A stretch of 64,000 nucleotides of DNA from a virus, in IMG/VR virus record IMGVR_UViG_3300012944_000001, positions 1 to 64,000 of that record, one strand, 5' to 3'. Positions within the stretch are counted from its first letter, which is position 1. Each line of letters begins with the position of its first letter. The notes beneath the pieces were generated by a model. The model had not been told where the DNA came from. It saw only the letters and a list, made by a program, of their open reading frames with translations, and made no database searches. Positions 8,743-16,362 of the stretch are shown here, piece after piece. Made by a program: the position numbers and the translations under genes.

Positions 8743-8934
8743 ATGATCTTTGATAAGGTAGATCTCGGTATTCGCATCGTATTTATTGTTTTTTGGTTGA
8801 TGATGTTGGCTCTTGCTATAGTACAGACAGGTATTATTACCGGTATTGTTTCTATTTTTTGGCTTGTTCAGGGTTGTTTTGAATCAGCTAAACTTGTTCG
8901 TAAGATTCAGGACCATGTTACTGAGGGGGAATAA
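8743..8934 (+). CDS. small membrane protein, two segments
   Basis: The 63-residue product starts at ATG 8743 after a perfect TAGGAGG. Two hydrophobic segments (residues about 9-27 and 29-47) are followed by a charged tail KLVRKIQDHVTEGE, so a hairpin in the host membrane is likely. It lies between nrdJ and recA and overlaps the next gene by one base. Its role is unknown. Confidence 0.7.
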   Translation: MIFDKVDLGIRIVFIVFWLMMLALAIVQTGIITGIVSIFWLVQGCFESAKLVRKIQDHVTEGE

Positions 8935-9134
8935 TGTCAAAGCAAATAAGAGTAGCTGCACGAGATCTTATCATTACTGGGAGTTTTGGTAGACAGACGC
9001 GTCTACGACTTTTGGATAGTAATGCTCTTTTAAGTTCTCTAATGGTTATCAAATCCTGTGCTAAGGAAGAAACTACTCAGAAAAATCTAGATAATTTGAT
9101 TGCTATGATCCTTGAAGCAGAGTTGGATCATTGA
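8934..9134 (+). CDS. hypothetical small protein
   Basis: The 66-residue product starts at ATG 8934 (TAATG overlap). Its N terminus is basic and the rest looks helical (NALLSSLMVIKSCAKEETTQKNL). It is coupled to small membrane-protein genes on both sides. No family is recognised. Confidence 0.6.
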   Translation: MSKQIRVAARDLIITGSFGRQTRLRLLDSNALLSSLMVIKSCAKEETTQKNLDNLIAMILEAELDH

Positions 9135-9310
9135 TGATAGTTCTTGATACTGCTCTATTTCTTTGGGCAGGGCTTTTGTGGTTTGGTGGAGTACCTATAT
9201 GGATTCCTATAGTTTTGTTTCTTCTAGCACTACTATTGCTATTCGTGATAGTAGATGGTATAGAAGGTATCGCTGAATTTTTCAGTGACTTTTTTGACAA
9301 CTTACTTTAG
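9134..9310 (+). CDS. 58-residue membrane protein
   Basis: ATG 9134 overlaps the previous TGA as TGATG. The product is almost entirely hydrophobic (ALFLWAGLLWFGG, then WIPIVLFLLALLLLFVIV), ending in an acidic/aromatic tail EFFSDFFDNLL. Two membrane helices are likely. With the gene at 8743 it forms a small membrane-protein set directly before a terminator. The role could be envelope modification, but that is a guess. Confidence 0.65.
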   Translation: MIVLDTALFLWAGLLWFGGVPIWIPIVLFLLALLLLFVIVDGIEGIAEFFSDFFDNLL

Positions 9311-9322
9311 TTGACGATGACA

Positions 9323-9364
9323 GTATGGCCTGGTAGACTCTAGTCTCCAGGCCATACGCTATTT
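9323..9364 (+). terminator. terminator before recA
   Basis: GTATGGCCTGG (9323-9333) pairs perfectly with CCAGGCCATAC (9347-9357), and an inner AGACT/AGTCT extends the stem. The downstream T tract is weak (GCTATTT). The hairpin ends the nrdJ operon. Confidence 0.65.
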
Positions 9365-9374
9365 AGGAGAGATA

Positions 9375-10403
9375 TTGCAAGACTCAGTAAGTGTGTTCAT
9401 GGCACAGATGAATAAGCAACTGGCAAAAGACGGTAAGCCCCTTCTTATTTCCGCCTCAGATATGGTTGTGGCTAAGAAGTTTACATCAGGACTTCTGTCC
9501 TTAGACGTGGCTCTTGGGGGAGGCTGGCCAGGTAATCAATGGGTAGAGGTATATGGTAAAGAAAGCAATGGAAAGACATCCATCGTTCTCCATACTATTG
9601 CCACTAATCAAGCATTAGATCCCAACTTTACTACCTTTTGGGTTGCTTCTGAACATTATGATATGGAATGGGCAGAGAAGAATGGTATTGATAACTCCAG
9701 AGTTATAGTTCTTTCTACCAGTAATATGGAATTGGCCTATCAGGCAATTCTGGATGCCGCAAATTCTCATGAATTCGATTGCATTGTATTAGATAGTTAT
9801 CCTGCTCTTGCTGCCTCTGAAGAAGAGGACAAGACTATGGATCAAAATACTATGACACTGGGAGCCCGACGTACTGGACAATTCTTCCGTAAAGTAGGAG
9901 GATCATTCGACAAGGAGAGACCTTATATTGGCTTCTTTATCAATCAGTTACGTGATGCGGTGGGTTCGTTCTCACCATATGGAACACCGACTACAACTCC
10001 CGGAGGAAAGGCAAAGAACTATGCCTTTTATCAGCGAATTCTTGTATCCAGAGATGACTGGATTGAAGAAAAAGTTGATGGTCTTGGAAAGGTAAAGGTC
10101 GGACAAACCAATAAATATTTGATGGAGAAGAACAAGGCGGCAGCACCAAAGGCTGTAGCTATGGGAGATTTCTACTTCCTGGATTCCATTAAAGGATTTC
10201 ATCCCGGGGAATTCGATATGGTAAGAGACATCATTACTATGGCGGTTCTTTTCAAGGTAGTAAAGCGTGGCGGTGCCTGGTACAACTACGAAGAATACAA
10301 ATGGCAGGGACGTGATGCCATGGAAGAAGAAATACGCAGTAATATGGAGCTACAAGAAGAGATCCGTATAAAGACTCTTGACATAGCTACCATAAAGGAC
10401 TAA
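9375..10403 (+). CDS. recA: RecA-like recombinase
   Basis: The 342-residue protein starts at TTG 9375, four bases after AGGAGA. It shows Walker A GKESNGKTS (residues about 61-69), Walker B FDCIVLDSYPA and a RecA-type L1/L2 region (RRTGQFFRKVGGSF, FINQLRDAVG, TTPGGKAKNYA). RecA/UvsX proteins form filaments on ssDNA and pair homologous DNA. Nearby SSB, two resolvases and a Cas4-like exonuclease make a full recombination set. The C-terminal 60 residues are acidic. Confidence 0.9.
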   Translation: MQDSVSVFMAQMNKQLAKDGKPLLISASDMVVAKKFTSGLLSLDVALGGGWPGNQWVEVYGKESNGKTSIVLHTIATNQALDPNFTTFWVASEHYDMEWAEKNGIDNSRVIVLSTSNMELAYQAILDAANSHEFDCIVLDSYPALAASEEEDKTMDQNTMTLGARRTGQFFRKVGGSFDKERPYIGFFINQLRDAVGSFSPYGTPTTTPGGKAKNYAFYQRILVSRDDWIEEKVDGLGKVKVGQTNKYLMEKNKAAAPKAVAMGDFYFLDSIKGFHPGEFDMVRDIITMAVLFKVVKRGGAWYNYEEYKWQGRDAMEEEIRSNMELQEEIRIKTLDIATIKD

Positions 10404-10406
10404 CGT

Positions 10407-10790
10407 ATGACTATCACTGGTGGAAAAACCATAATAGTTACTGGAAAGTATGTAAACTTCATCAGTGGCGCAGGAGAGAACGGTACTGTACAATTCATAC
10501 CCTCTCTACCAAGTCTGTCTGATGCTGTGGATGATCAGTTCTTAACTATTCCTCCTCTTGTTGCTGTACTACCAGGGACACTGGGGGGTACCCCAAACAG
10601 CAGCGGACCAGGTACTTTTAGTATTCATCTACCTTGCACAGACAACACTGAATTGCATCCAGAAGGATTTACTTACACTGTTATTGAGAAGGTTACCAAT
10701 ATGGCTAATCGAATCACTAAAGGTGTGTTAATTCCTTCTACTTATGGTTCAACGGTTGATTTGACACAGGTTCTAGCACCATATATCTAA
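10407..10790 (+). CDS. tail-fibre-like beta-domain protein
   Basis: The 127-residue product starts at ATG 10407. Its order of elements, VTGKYVNFISGAGENGTVQFIP, GTFSIHLPCTDNTELHPEGFTYTVIEKV and GVLIPSTYGSTVDLTQVL, resembles the N-terminal domain of tail-fibre or minor tail proteins in Streptomyces phages. Here it stands alone inside the replication region, without a fibre shaft or receptor-binding part. It may be a free virion component or a displaced fragment. The similarity is from memory and the function is inferred. Confidence 0.5.
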   Translation: MTITGGKTIIVTGKYVNFISGAGENGTVQFIPSLPSLSDAVDDQFLTIPPLVAVLPGTLGGTPNSSGPGTFSIHLPCTDNTELHPEGFTYTVIEKVTNMANRITKGVLIPSTYGSTVDLTQVLAPYI

Positions 10791-10812
10791 ACTAATAAAA
10801 GGAGGCAGTAGG

Positions 10813-11448
10813 GTGGAATTTGAGAAGTGGCCCAGTATTCCTCGGCTTTCTAAGGAGAAGGCTGTTGTAACAGAGAAGATTGATGGCTCGAATAGTTGTA
10901 TTCGTATTCGTCCTTATCACGGTATTGTAAATGACAATGATGTTGTTCTGCATGTTGTAGTAAAGGATGAACCATATTCTGTTTGGGCACAGTCTCGCAC
11001 TAGATTCTTAAAGCCTGACAAGAGCAGCGATAATTTCGGTTTTGCTGTATGGGTACACAATAACGCCAGTAACCTGGTAGATATTCTGGGCAACGGTAAT
11101 CACTATGGCGAGTGGTGGGGTTCTAAGATCCAGCGTGGATATGGTCTCACAAACGGTGAGCGTCGTTTCTCCCTGTTCAATGCTTCTCGTTGGCAGGAAG
11201 CTATCGATATTTATCCCGATTCCACTGAAGTAAAGGAACTGTGCACTGTACCTATGCTGTATTCTGGTTCTTTCATAGACATGGATTTGACAAGTCTTAG
11301 AGAAGATCTCCTGCGTAATGGCTCAGAAGCTATGCCTGGTTTCAAGGCAGAAGGTATGGTACTGTACCTGCGAGAACTGGATGCAAGTTATAAGATTCTT
11401 CTTGACAAGGATGACCAACACAAGTGGGAGATCGCAAATGGTAAGTAA
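10813..11448 (+). CDS. RNA ligase, Rnl2-like nucleotidyltransferase
   Basis: The 211-residue protein starts at GTG 10813 after AGGAGGCAGTAGG. Covalent nucleotidyltransferase motifs are visible: motif I EKIDGSN (Lys forms the AMP adduct), motif III-like YGEWWG, motif IV AEGMVLYL and motif V YKILLDK. The length suits a minimal catalytic domain of the Rnl2/DNA-ligase-like group. RNA sealing is more likely than DNA nick sealing, but the substrate cannot be told from sequence. A second, Rnl1-like ligase lies at 62038. Confidence 0.8.
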   Translation: MEFEKWPSIPRLSKEKAVVTEKIDGSNSCIRIRPYHGIVNDNDVVLHVVVKDEPYSVWAQSRTRFLKPDKSSDNFGFAVWVHNNASNLVDILGNGNHYGEWWGSKIQRGYGLTNGERRFSLFNASRWQEAIDIYPDSTEVKELCTVPMLYSGSFIDMDLTSLREDLLRNGSEAMPGFKAEGMVLYLRELDASYKILLDKDDQHKWEIANGK

Positions 11449-11578
11449 GGAAATGGCCTACCAAGAACTTGACAAACTTATTAATAGTAATAGATATTAC
11501 TGGAGTAGTCCAATGGTGTCTGCTATGTTGTGGCTTTGTCTAACAATTCTGAATACAGAAAGTGATCCACTTGTCTAA
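11438..11578 (+). CDS. hypothetical 46-residue protein
   Basis: ATG 11438, six bases after GGGAG, overlaps the end of the ligase gene. The product has a charged N terminus (KEMAYQELDKLINSNRYYW) and a short hydrophobic stretch (MVSAMLWLCLTIL). A weak membrane anchor is possible. The ORF overlaps the next gene by 17 bases. Confidence 0.5.
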   Translation: MVSKEMAYQELDKLINSNRYYWSSPMVSAMLWLCLTILNTESDPLV

Positions 11579-11750
11579 AAAAGTTGTAGAACTTAAGTTA
11601 ACACTCCACTTTCAGGGAGATTATATTCCTGTAGAAGATTGTGAGCGCTATGTAGAAAATTGGCTCAGTATGGGTCTGGAAGACCGAGATGATCTAAGAG
11701 ACTGGTACATAGAAGTACTTTCAGTAAATGAAACAGATGGCGACGCATAA
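11562..11750 (+). CDS. hypothetical protein
   Basis: The 62-residue product is read from GTG 11562; TTG 11571 is equally possible. It appears to have strands then helices (LKLTLHFQGDYIP, CERYVENWLSMG) with an acidic end. It lies between the ligase and the resolvase and overlaps both neighbours. The family is unknown. Confidence 0.55.
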   Translation: MIHLSKKVVELKLTLHFQGDYIPVEDCERYVENWLSMGLEDRDDLRDWYIEVLSVNETDGDA

Positions 11751-12066
11751 AGATAGCCAGAGACAGGAACGCCTCCTTGCCAATCGGTTTGGAGGCACTG
11801 TCAATTCTGGCTCAGGTAATGGGTGGATTCGTAAAGGCGATGTAAGAACAGAGGAAGAGCTCTTTGAATTAAAGATAACCTCAGCTAAATCTTATTCTCT
11901 TAAAGACGCTGAACTAGAAAAGAATTACAATCAAGCACTCATAGATGGACGAATTCCGATCTTTCTGGTAGAGTTTAAAATCTCCAGTAATTCTTGGGTA
12001 ATCATGTCTAAGGATGACTATATAACTCTTAGAGAAAGAGCAAGTCTTGGTAATGAAACTCCGTAG
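11728..12066 (+). CDS. Hjc-like Holliday junction resolvase
   Basis: The 112-residue product could start at ATG 11728 or ATG 11737. It follows the archaeal Hjc/PD-(D/E)XK pattern: RQERLLANRFGG, NSGSGNGWIRKGDV (catalytic Asp) and LFELKIT (E-x-K), then a Gln/Leu-rich helix. Such enzymes cleave four-way junctions formed during recombination and replication. A RuvC-like enzyme at 17119 is a second, unrelated resolvase. The gene overlaps the WhiB gene. Confidence 0.75.
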   Translation: MKQMATHKDSQRQERLLANRFGGTVNSGSGNGWIRKGDVRTEEELFELKITSAKSYSLKDAELEKNYNQALIDGRIPIFLVEFKISSNSWVIMSKDDYITLRERASLGNETP

Positions 12067-12394
12067 TGTAGCCCCCCAATGGTTCCATGATAATCCGACT
12101 AAAACAGCTAAGTGTGTGCTATTTAAAGCCACAGCAGCTTACGATCCTTGGTTCGGTGATTCAGAGGATTTGGACTCGTCTGAGGAAACTGATGAAGCCA
12201 AGGCTATATGCCGAGGAACCTATGATGGTAGGCCGTGTCCTTTATTAGACTTATGTTTAGAATTTGCTATGGATAACAATGAGCGTTACGGAGTCTGGGG
12301 CGGAATGACATCAGACGAAAGAGCAAAACTAAGAAAGGAACGAAAGCTTTGGCAATTGAAAAAGGCTGGGGACCAAAACTCACAGGACGACTAG
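12053..12394 (+). CDS. whiB: WhiB-family transcription factor
   Basis: I choose ATG 12053 over TTG 12047. The 113-residue product has the four WhiB Cys (KC, IC, RPC, DLC; residues about 19-72) that ligate a [4Fe-4S] cluster. The GVWGGMTSDERAKLRKER block contains the family's turn and basic DNA-contact helix. WhiB proteins are confined to actinobacteria and their phages and act with the primary sigma factor. A phage copy could redirect host or phage transcription. Confidence 0.9.
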   Translation: MKLRSVAPQWFHDNPTKTAKCVLFKATAAYDPWFGDSEDLDSSEETDEAKAICRGTYDGRPCPLLDLCLEFAMDNNERYGVWGGMTSDERAKLRKERKLWQLKKAGDQNSQDD

Positions 12395-13449
12395 CTGACT
12401 ATGCCAATGCCTCCAAAGGAACTGTTCTCCTTGGGGATATTCAAGCGTACATGATGAAAGAGCATGCCAAGCCTAGTGATCGTCGTCAAGACATCATACA
12501 TCCCTCTGAGATGGCCAAAGAAGGTTGGTGTCCTAGAAGTACCTACTACCGCATTAAGGCGTGTAGAGAGGCATCTGATCCCTTCCTGAAGCCTCCTGAG
12601 AACATAGGTGTCCAGCTCCTGAACATCTTTGATGAAGGACATAATATTCACCATAAATGGCAGACCCGTATAAGAAATATGGGAGATTTATGGGGAAACT
12701 GGGCGTGCGGCTTCTGTGGTTATATTACTGAATGCCACTTGTTTGATGAGAATAAGTTCTGTGAATATTGTGAGAGATCTGGCAGAATTGATATATACCA
12801 AGAAGTACCTTTACACGCAGAACAGTATCTTATTCATGGACATGCTGATGGTGCTATTCCTCGTTTGAAGTCTCTTATAGAGATTAAATCAGTAGGAACA
12901 GGTACGGTAAGAATTTCTGCACCAGATATTTACGCAGCTAATACTGAAGGGGCTATGATAGACCTACAGGGCCTGTGGAAAGATATTAAAAAGCCTTTCC
13001 CAGAGCATATTAATCAAGGACAACTTTATCTGACTTTATGTAGTCTTATGGGCCTTGAATATGATCAGATTATATTTATCTATGAATCTAAATATAATCA
13101 GGGTGTAAAAGAATTCGTAGTAAAGTATGATCCTAATTACTGTGACAATATGCTTAAGCAGGCTAGTATTATTACTAATGCTTTAGAAGGCTGTTATCCT
13201 AACGGAGAAGATTGTCCAATTTGCGAGCACAAAAATTTGGATTATCCGTTTATCTGTGAGTGTACTGATCCTGTAAAATGTCCTACTGGCGCAACTTGTA
13301 AAGATTGTGAGAAATATAGTGGCACAGAGAAATCCGATTCAAAGAGGGTGGGGGAATCAGAACACGGCCAAAGGACTGAAAGCCCCAGAACAGCCATCAG
13401 AAGACGCCCCGGATCTTCCTCAAGGATTGTCAGACCTTCCAGATCATGA
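12349..13449 (+). CDS. Cas4/RecB-family exonuclease
   Basis: The 366-residue product starts at TTG 12349, eight bases after AAAGGA. It has CPRSTYY (first Cys), a zinc-like cluster CGFCGY...CEYCERS, the PD-(D/E)XK core GHADGAI...LIEIKSV, QGQLYL, and a C-terminal CPICEHK...CECTDPVKCPTGATCKDCEK cluster. Cas4-like phage nucleases process DNA ends for recombination. The last 45 residues are basic, of low complexity, and overlap the next gene in another frame. Confidence 0.8.
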   Translation: MAIEKGWGPKLTGRLADYANASKGTVLLGDIQAYMMKEHAKPSDRRQDIIHPSEMAKEGWCPRSTYYRIKACREASDPFLKPPENIGVQLLNIFDEGHNIHHKWQTRIRNMGDLWGNWACGFCGYITECHLFDENKFCEYCERSGRIDIYQEVPLHAEQYLIHGHADGAIPRLKSLIEIKSVGTGTVRISAPDIYAANTEGAMIDLQGLWKDIKKPFPEHINQGQLYLTLCSLMGLEYDQIIFIYESKYNQGVKEFVVKYDPNYCDNMLKQASIITNALEGCYPNGEDCPICEHKNLDYPFICECTDPVKCPTGATCKDCEKYSGTEKSDSKRVGESEHGQRTESPRTAIRRRPGSSSRIVRPSRS

Positions 13450-13801
13450 CCTGATGGAATTATACGTATCTTTCACCAACTGGACTGGGTACGCAGGTTA
13501 TCTTGTAGCTCTTGCAGAAATTGAGGAACGTAAAGCAGATCGTATTCTTCAAAGAGTATTTGATAAATATAGCATTCAGCATAAGAAGGAAAAAACGGTA
13601 GCAGCTACCAAAGCCATGGTTCAGCAGGAGCCGGACTACCTTGACGCCGAGGATGCAGTTGATGTAGCATATGCTGTAACGAAAATTACACGAAGTCAGT
13701 ATACCCACCTGGAATCTTGTGGAAAAACAGTATCAAGAGAACTTTCCCGAAGGTTGGCCAGACGTGGTAATGAAGATCGTAGTGATAAATATAACTCTTA
13801 G
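13307..13801 (+). CDS. conserved phage protein next to Cas4-like nuclease
   Basis: The 164-residue frame opens at GTG 13307 and overlaps the nuclease gene by 143 bases. TTG 13427 would shorten the overlap. The core LSDLPDHDLMELYVSFTNWTGYAGYLVALAEIEERKA is a helical block I associate with small proteins encoded beside Cas4/RecB-like nucleases in actinophages. A partner role is therefore suggested. The end is basic (SRELSRRLARRGNEDRSD). Confidence 0.7.
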   Translation: MRNIVAQRNPIQRGWGNQNTAKGLKAPEQPSEDAPDLPQGLSDLPDHDLMELYVSFTNWTGYAGYLVALAEIEERKADRILQRVFDKYSIQHKKEKTVAATKAMVQQEPDYLDAEDAVDVAYAVTKITRSQYTHLESCGKTVSRELSRRLARRGNEDRSDKYNS

Positions 13802-13809
13802 GGGAGAAT

Positions 13810-13983
13810 ATGTTTGGTAGGTCTAAAGGAAAGAAGTACAAGAACAAGAATATTGAAGATATTACTTATACAGTTAAAGCGGTGTCTCCGGAAAAGAAGC
13901 TCATAGAGCTAAAGTCCAATGATGGTAGTGAGAATATCGTTGTTACATACTCAGAATTAAAGGATCGTTACAAAGAAGTTTAA
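13810..13983 (+). CDS. 57-residue basic protein
   Basis: ATG 13810 follows GGGGAGA. The N terminus is very basic (RSKGKKYKNKN) and the rest looks like a small beta sheet (YTVKAVSPEKKLIEL, ENIVVTYSEL). Nucleic-acid binding is plausible. The gene closes its operon just before a perfect palindromic terminator. Confidence 0.6.
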   Translation: MFGRSKGKKYKNKNIEDITYTVKAVSPEKKLIELKSNDGSENIVVTYSELKDRYKEV

Positions 13984-13985
13984 TT

Positions 13986-14015
13986 AAAATAGCCCCTATA
14001 TAGGGGCTATTTTCT
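13986..14015 (+). terminator. perfect 28-bp palindromic terminator
   Basis: AAAATAGCCCCTAT pairs with ATAGGGGCTATTTT (13986-14013), followed by further T residues. A and T tracts on both sides would let it act in both directions. Confidence 0.85.
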
Positions 14016-14033
14016 TATTATAAGGAGAAGTAA

Positions 14034-14738
14034 TTGAAAGTAACACTTATTGCGCGGACCGGATTTATTGATATTCCAGAATCCGTTGAAGGTACGTCAT
14101 TTGGGGAATTTTTCTATTCTGATAAAGATGCTCTGATAAATGACTCAGACACTCTAGCGCATTTTGCTGGACGATCCTGTTATCAATCTTGGGATATGCC
14201 AAGTGAGAAGACTGCTACTAATATGGGTTATATGGCTAATATTCTTAAGCAGCAACATTATTCGATTATGGAACATGCTTCTGCTACTTTCTATATTGAA
14301 GGTGTTTCTCGTAATCTGACCCATGAATTGATTCGTCATCGGCACTTGAGTTATAGTGAGTTGTCTCAGCGTTTCGTTAACATGGAAGACTCAAAGGTAA
14401 TAGTTGCTCCAGCTAACAGGGAACAGCTCAATCTCCCGAAACTTCTGCCGCAGGCACCTCAGACTCTGATCAACTACACCGCAGTAGTTGACAGGCTGAT
14501 GAGTTTCGGTAAGACTAGGAAGGAAGCACGTGAAGCTGCGCGATATGATCTTCCAGGAGGAACTGAGACTAAGATCGTAGTCACTGGAAACCATAGAGCA
14601 TGGCGGGATATGCTCCACAAGCGCTACAGTGTCCATGCAGACGCAGAGATTTGCGAACTTGCCACAGAACTACTGAAGCAGCTAAAATTGCTCGCACCAG
14701 CAACATACCAGGACTTCCCAGATCGCCCATTTGAATAG
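14034..14738 (+). CDS. thyX: flavin-dependent thymidylate synthase
   Basis: The 234-residue enzyme starts at TTG 14034 after AAGGAGAAG. It has the ThyX signature as RHRHLSYSELSQR (residues about 99-111), with NLTHELIRHRH binding FAD and substrate, and AREAARYDLPGGTETKIVVTGNHRAW further on. It makes dTMP from dUMP using methylene-tetrahydrofolate and NAD(P)H. Together with nrdJ it gives the phage its own dNTP supply. Confidence 0.92.
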   Translation: MKVTLIARTGFIDIPESVEGTSFGEFFYSDKDALINDSDTLAHFAGRSCYQSWDMPSEKTATNMGYMANILKQQHYSIMEHASATFYIEGVSRNLTHELIRHRHLSYSELSQRFVNMEDSKVIVAPANREQLNLPKLLPQAPQTLINYTAVVDRLMSFGKTRKEAREAARYDLPGGTETKIVVTGNHRAWRDMLHKRYSVHADAEICELATELLKQLKLLAPATYQDFPDRPFE

Positions 14739-14746
14739 GAGAAGAT

Positions 14747-15100
14747 ATGTCTGACGAACCTCAGGTATCTTACGAGAATGCTTATGTAGTAGACTGTCAT
14801 GATTTGGATAAATTCGTAAACATGCACCTAGAAGGCTATGGCAAGACGTGGCGTTCACTTGACACAAACCAAGATGGCTACCATAATGGTAGTTATGAAG
14901 AGGCCGATGTAGCTCCAGGTCAGGAACCTGACTGGGATGATAATCAGGACTTTGATCGCTGGCTTGCTGGTGGTCTTTATTTTGGGGAAGACACTTATGG
15001 TGGTGGAGGCGGTATGCCCTCTATTGAGGAGATGTTACAGTGGCTCTGTGATCAGGACAAGGTTCCCCTGGGAAAGTATGTGGTAAAACTATGGTGGTAA
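14747..15100 (+). CDS. hypothetical acidic protein
   Basis: The 117-residue product starts at ATG 14747 after AGGAGA. It is acidic and aromatic with a glycine run (DTYGGGGGMPSIEEMLQWL). No family or active site is recognised. Ten bases overlap the next gene. Confidence 0.65.
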   Translation: MSDEPQVSYENAYVVDCHDLDKFVNMHLEGYGKTWRSLDTNQDGYHNGSYEEADVAPGQEPDWDDNQDFDRWLAGGLYFGEDTYGGGGGMPSIEEMLQWLCDQDKVPLGKYVVKLWW

Positions 15101-15309
15101 CTGTCCGAGAGTTTATAGAAGCACTACAAGAACTTCCTCCAGATATTCCTATGATTCTTTCCACAGACGAAGAAGGCAACGAACTTCGTATGGTGAACGG
15201 TGTTGGTAAGTGTTATGTTGTAGATCTCCAGCATCGCTGTATGGAAGGCATTCATGAGGATGATTTGGATGAATATGACCATTGGGTATTGACAGCGGAG
15301 GTTTGGTAA
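15091..15309 (+). CDS. conserved small phage protein
   Basis: The 72-residue product starts at ATG 15091, overlapping the previous gene. The opening VTVREFIEALQELPPDIPMIL followed by DEEGNEL is typical of a widespread phage/plasmid family in which a helix precedes a small beta domain. The function is not known. It is coupled to the next gene by a TAATG overlap. Confidence 0.65.
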   Translation: MVVTVREFIEALQELPPDIPMILSTDEEGNELRMVNGVGKCYVVDLQHRCMEGIHEDDLDEYDHWVLTAEVW

Positions 15310-15461
15310 TGGATTTTAATTCAGGATTTAATGTCGGTCTCACTACAGCAGAGCAGATTCTTACAGAGAAGATGCTGGAACTTCCCAAGGAGACCGCTAT
15401 GGACATCTGGGATTTTATTCTTGACGTAAAGTTGGCTATTCGAGAGAAGGTAATTAACTAA
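15309..15461 (+). CDS. 50-residue helical protein
   Basis: ATG 15309 overlaps the previous TAA. The product is mostly one or two helices (TAEQILTEKMLELPKETAMDIWDF, then ILDVKLAIREKVIN). Overlapping starts and stops on both sides support translation. The function is unknown. Confidence 0.6.
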   Translation: MDFNSGFNVGLTTAEQILTEKMLELPKETAMDIWDFILDVKLAIREKVIN

Positions 15462-15667
15462 TGGCATTGTCTTCTATTTATTATGTGTCTTGCCTAGAAG
15501 ATGAGATTCCTAATCAGTGTGAGTGGGAATCCTCTCAGGTCAACGCAGAGGAAACCGCTCTGCTTGACGCACCATACTGTGCGCATGGTGAATATGCAAT
15601 AGTATATGAAATTAGTGTTCGTGCGATCAAGCAGGTTATTCCTAACTATACTTTGGAGGCTGTGTAA
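15461..15667 (+). CDS. hypothetical protein
   Basis: The 68-residue product starts at ATG 15461, sharing a base with the previous stop. It contains three Cys and alternating strand-like segments (YYVSCLEDEIP, EYAIVYEISVRAIKQ). No family is recognised. Confidence 0.6.
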   Translation: MALSSIYYVSCLEDEIPNQCEWESSQVNAEETALLDAPYCAHGEYAIVYEISVRAIKQVIPNYTLEAV

Positions 15668-15668
15668 A

Positions 15669-15863
15669 ATGGAGCCTGTAAGTTGGCTTAAGGCTAAGTA
15701 CTCTTGCCCCAAGCAGCGCGGACGTTATTCCGGAGGTACCCACAATGGTCCTCTGAAGAAGCGTAAGAAGGTCAGTGGAAGCAAGCCTAAGCCAGTTGTT
15801 CAACGCGTAATGGTTTTGAGTGCCAACGGTAAGACTGGTTTTACCTGGGGCCTTCCTAATTAA
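15669..15863 (+). CDS. basic 64-residue protein
   Basis: ATG 15669 follows a GGAGG in the end of the previous gene. The product is rich in Lys/Arg/Gly (CPKQRGRYSGG, LKKRKKVSGSKPKP) and probably binds nucleic acid. No known family is recognised. Confidence 0.6.
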   Translation: MEPVSWLKAKYSCPKQRGRYSGGTHNGPLKKRKKVSGSKPKPVVQRVMVLSANGKTGFTWGLPN

Positions 15864-15872
15864 GGAAACAAC

Positions 15873-16088
15873 ATGGGAAAACATGCTAGAAAGCCTGTAT
15901 CGAGTAAACCTCTGACACAGAGACAGAAGAAAGCTCTTACTGAAGAAGAGTTAGCTGAGTATGAAAAGACCAGAGCTACCATTCGTAAAGCTGATGAGGT
16001 TGAACGTTCTTATAAAGTAAGACCTCAAGCTATTCGGGAAGAAGAAGCTGCACGAGCCGAACGTAAAAAGCATTGGTGGCAGCGGTGA
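15873..16088 (+). CDS. basic helical protein
   Basis: The 71-residue product starts at ATG 15873 after AAGGAAA. It is highly charged and predicted to form a long helix (EEELAEYEKTRATIRKADEVE), with a basic start and a Trp pair near the end (HWWQR). A scaffold or nucleic-acid-associated role is possible but unproven. Confidence 0.6.
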   Translation: MGKHARKPVSSKPLTQRQKKALTEEELAEYEKTRATIRKADEVERSYKVRPQAIREEEAARAERKKHWWQR

Positions 16089-16222
16089 AAATTAGAAAGG
16101 CTAAACCTATTTGTCCGGGCTGCAAGAGAAATGATTATGTAGCCCGGCATAATAGTGTAATAACTTCTCTCAGAGAATGGTGGTGCGGATATTGTCAGCA
16201 TTGGTTTGTGGTATATAAATGA
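16085..16222 (+). CDS. 45-residue zinc-ribbon protein
   Basis: GTG 16085 overlaps the previous stop (GTGA). The product has two knuckles, CPGCK at residues 10-13 and CGYCQ at 34-37, with aromatic residues between, as in a minimal zinc ribbon. It overlaps a second, similar gene, so the two look like a tandem duplication. Confidence 0.65.
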   Translation: MKIRKAKPICPGCKRNDYVARHNSVITSLREWWCGYCQHWFVVYK

Positions 16223-16362
16223 GTAAACATCCTAACTGTCCCACGTGTAATAAAAATGATAAAGTAGTATTTCAAAGTAGAAGCCGGGTGGCAAATACAG
16301 CCTCCTGGTATTGTCTAAGATGCCGTACACCTTTTAAATCAGGGAGAGGTATTAAAGGATGA
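16219..16362 (+). CDS. 47-residue zinc-ribbon protein, paralogue of previous
   Basis: ATG 16219 overlaps the previous TGA. CPTCN at residues 7-10 and CLRCR at 32-35 match the spacing and Trp placement of the gene at 16085. A basic tail follows. Both are probably zinc-binding microproteins. Its TGA overlaps the next ATG. Confidence 0.65.
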   Translation: MSKHPNCPTCNKNDKVVFQSRSRVANTASWYCLRCRTPFKSGRGIKG

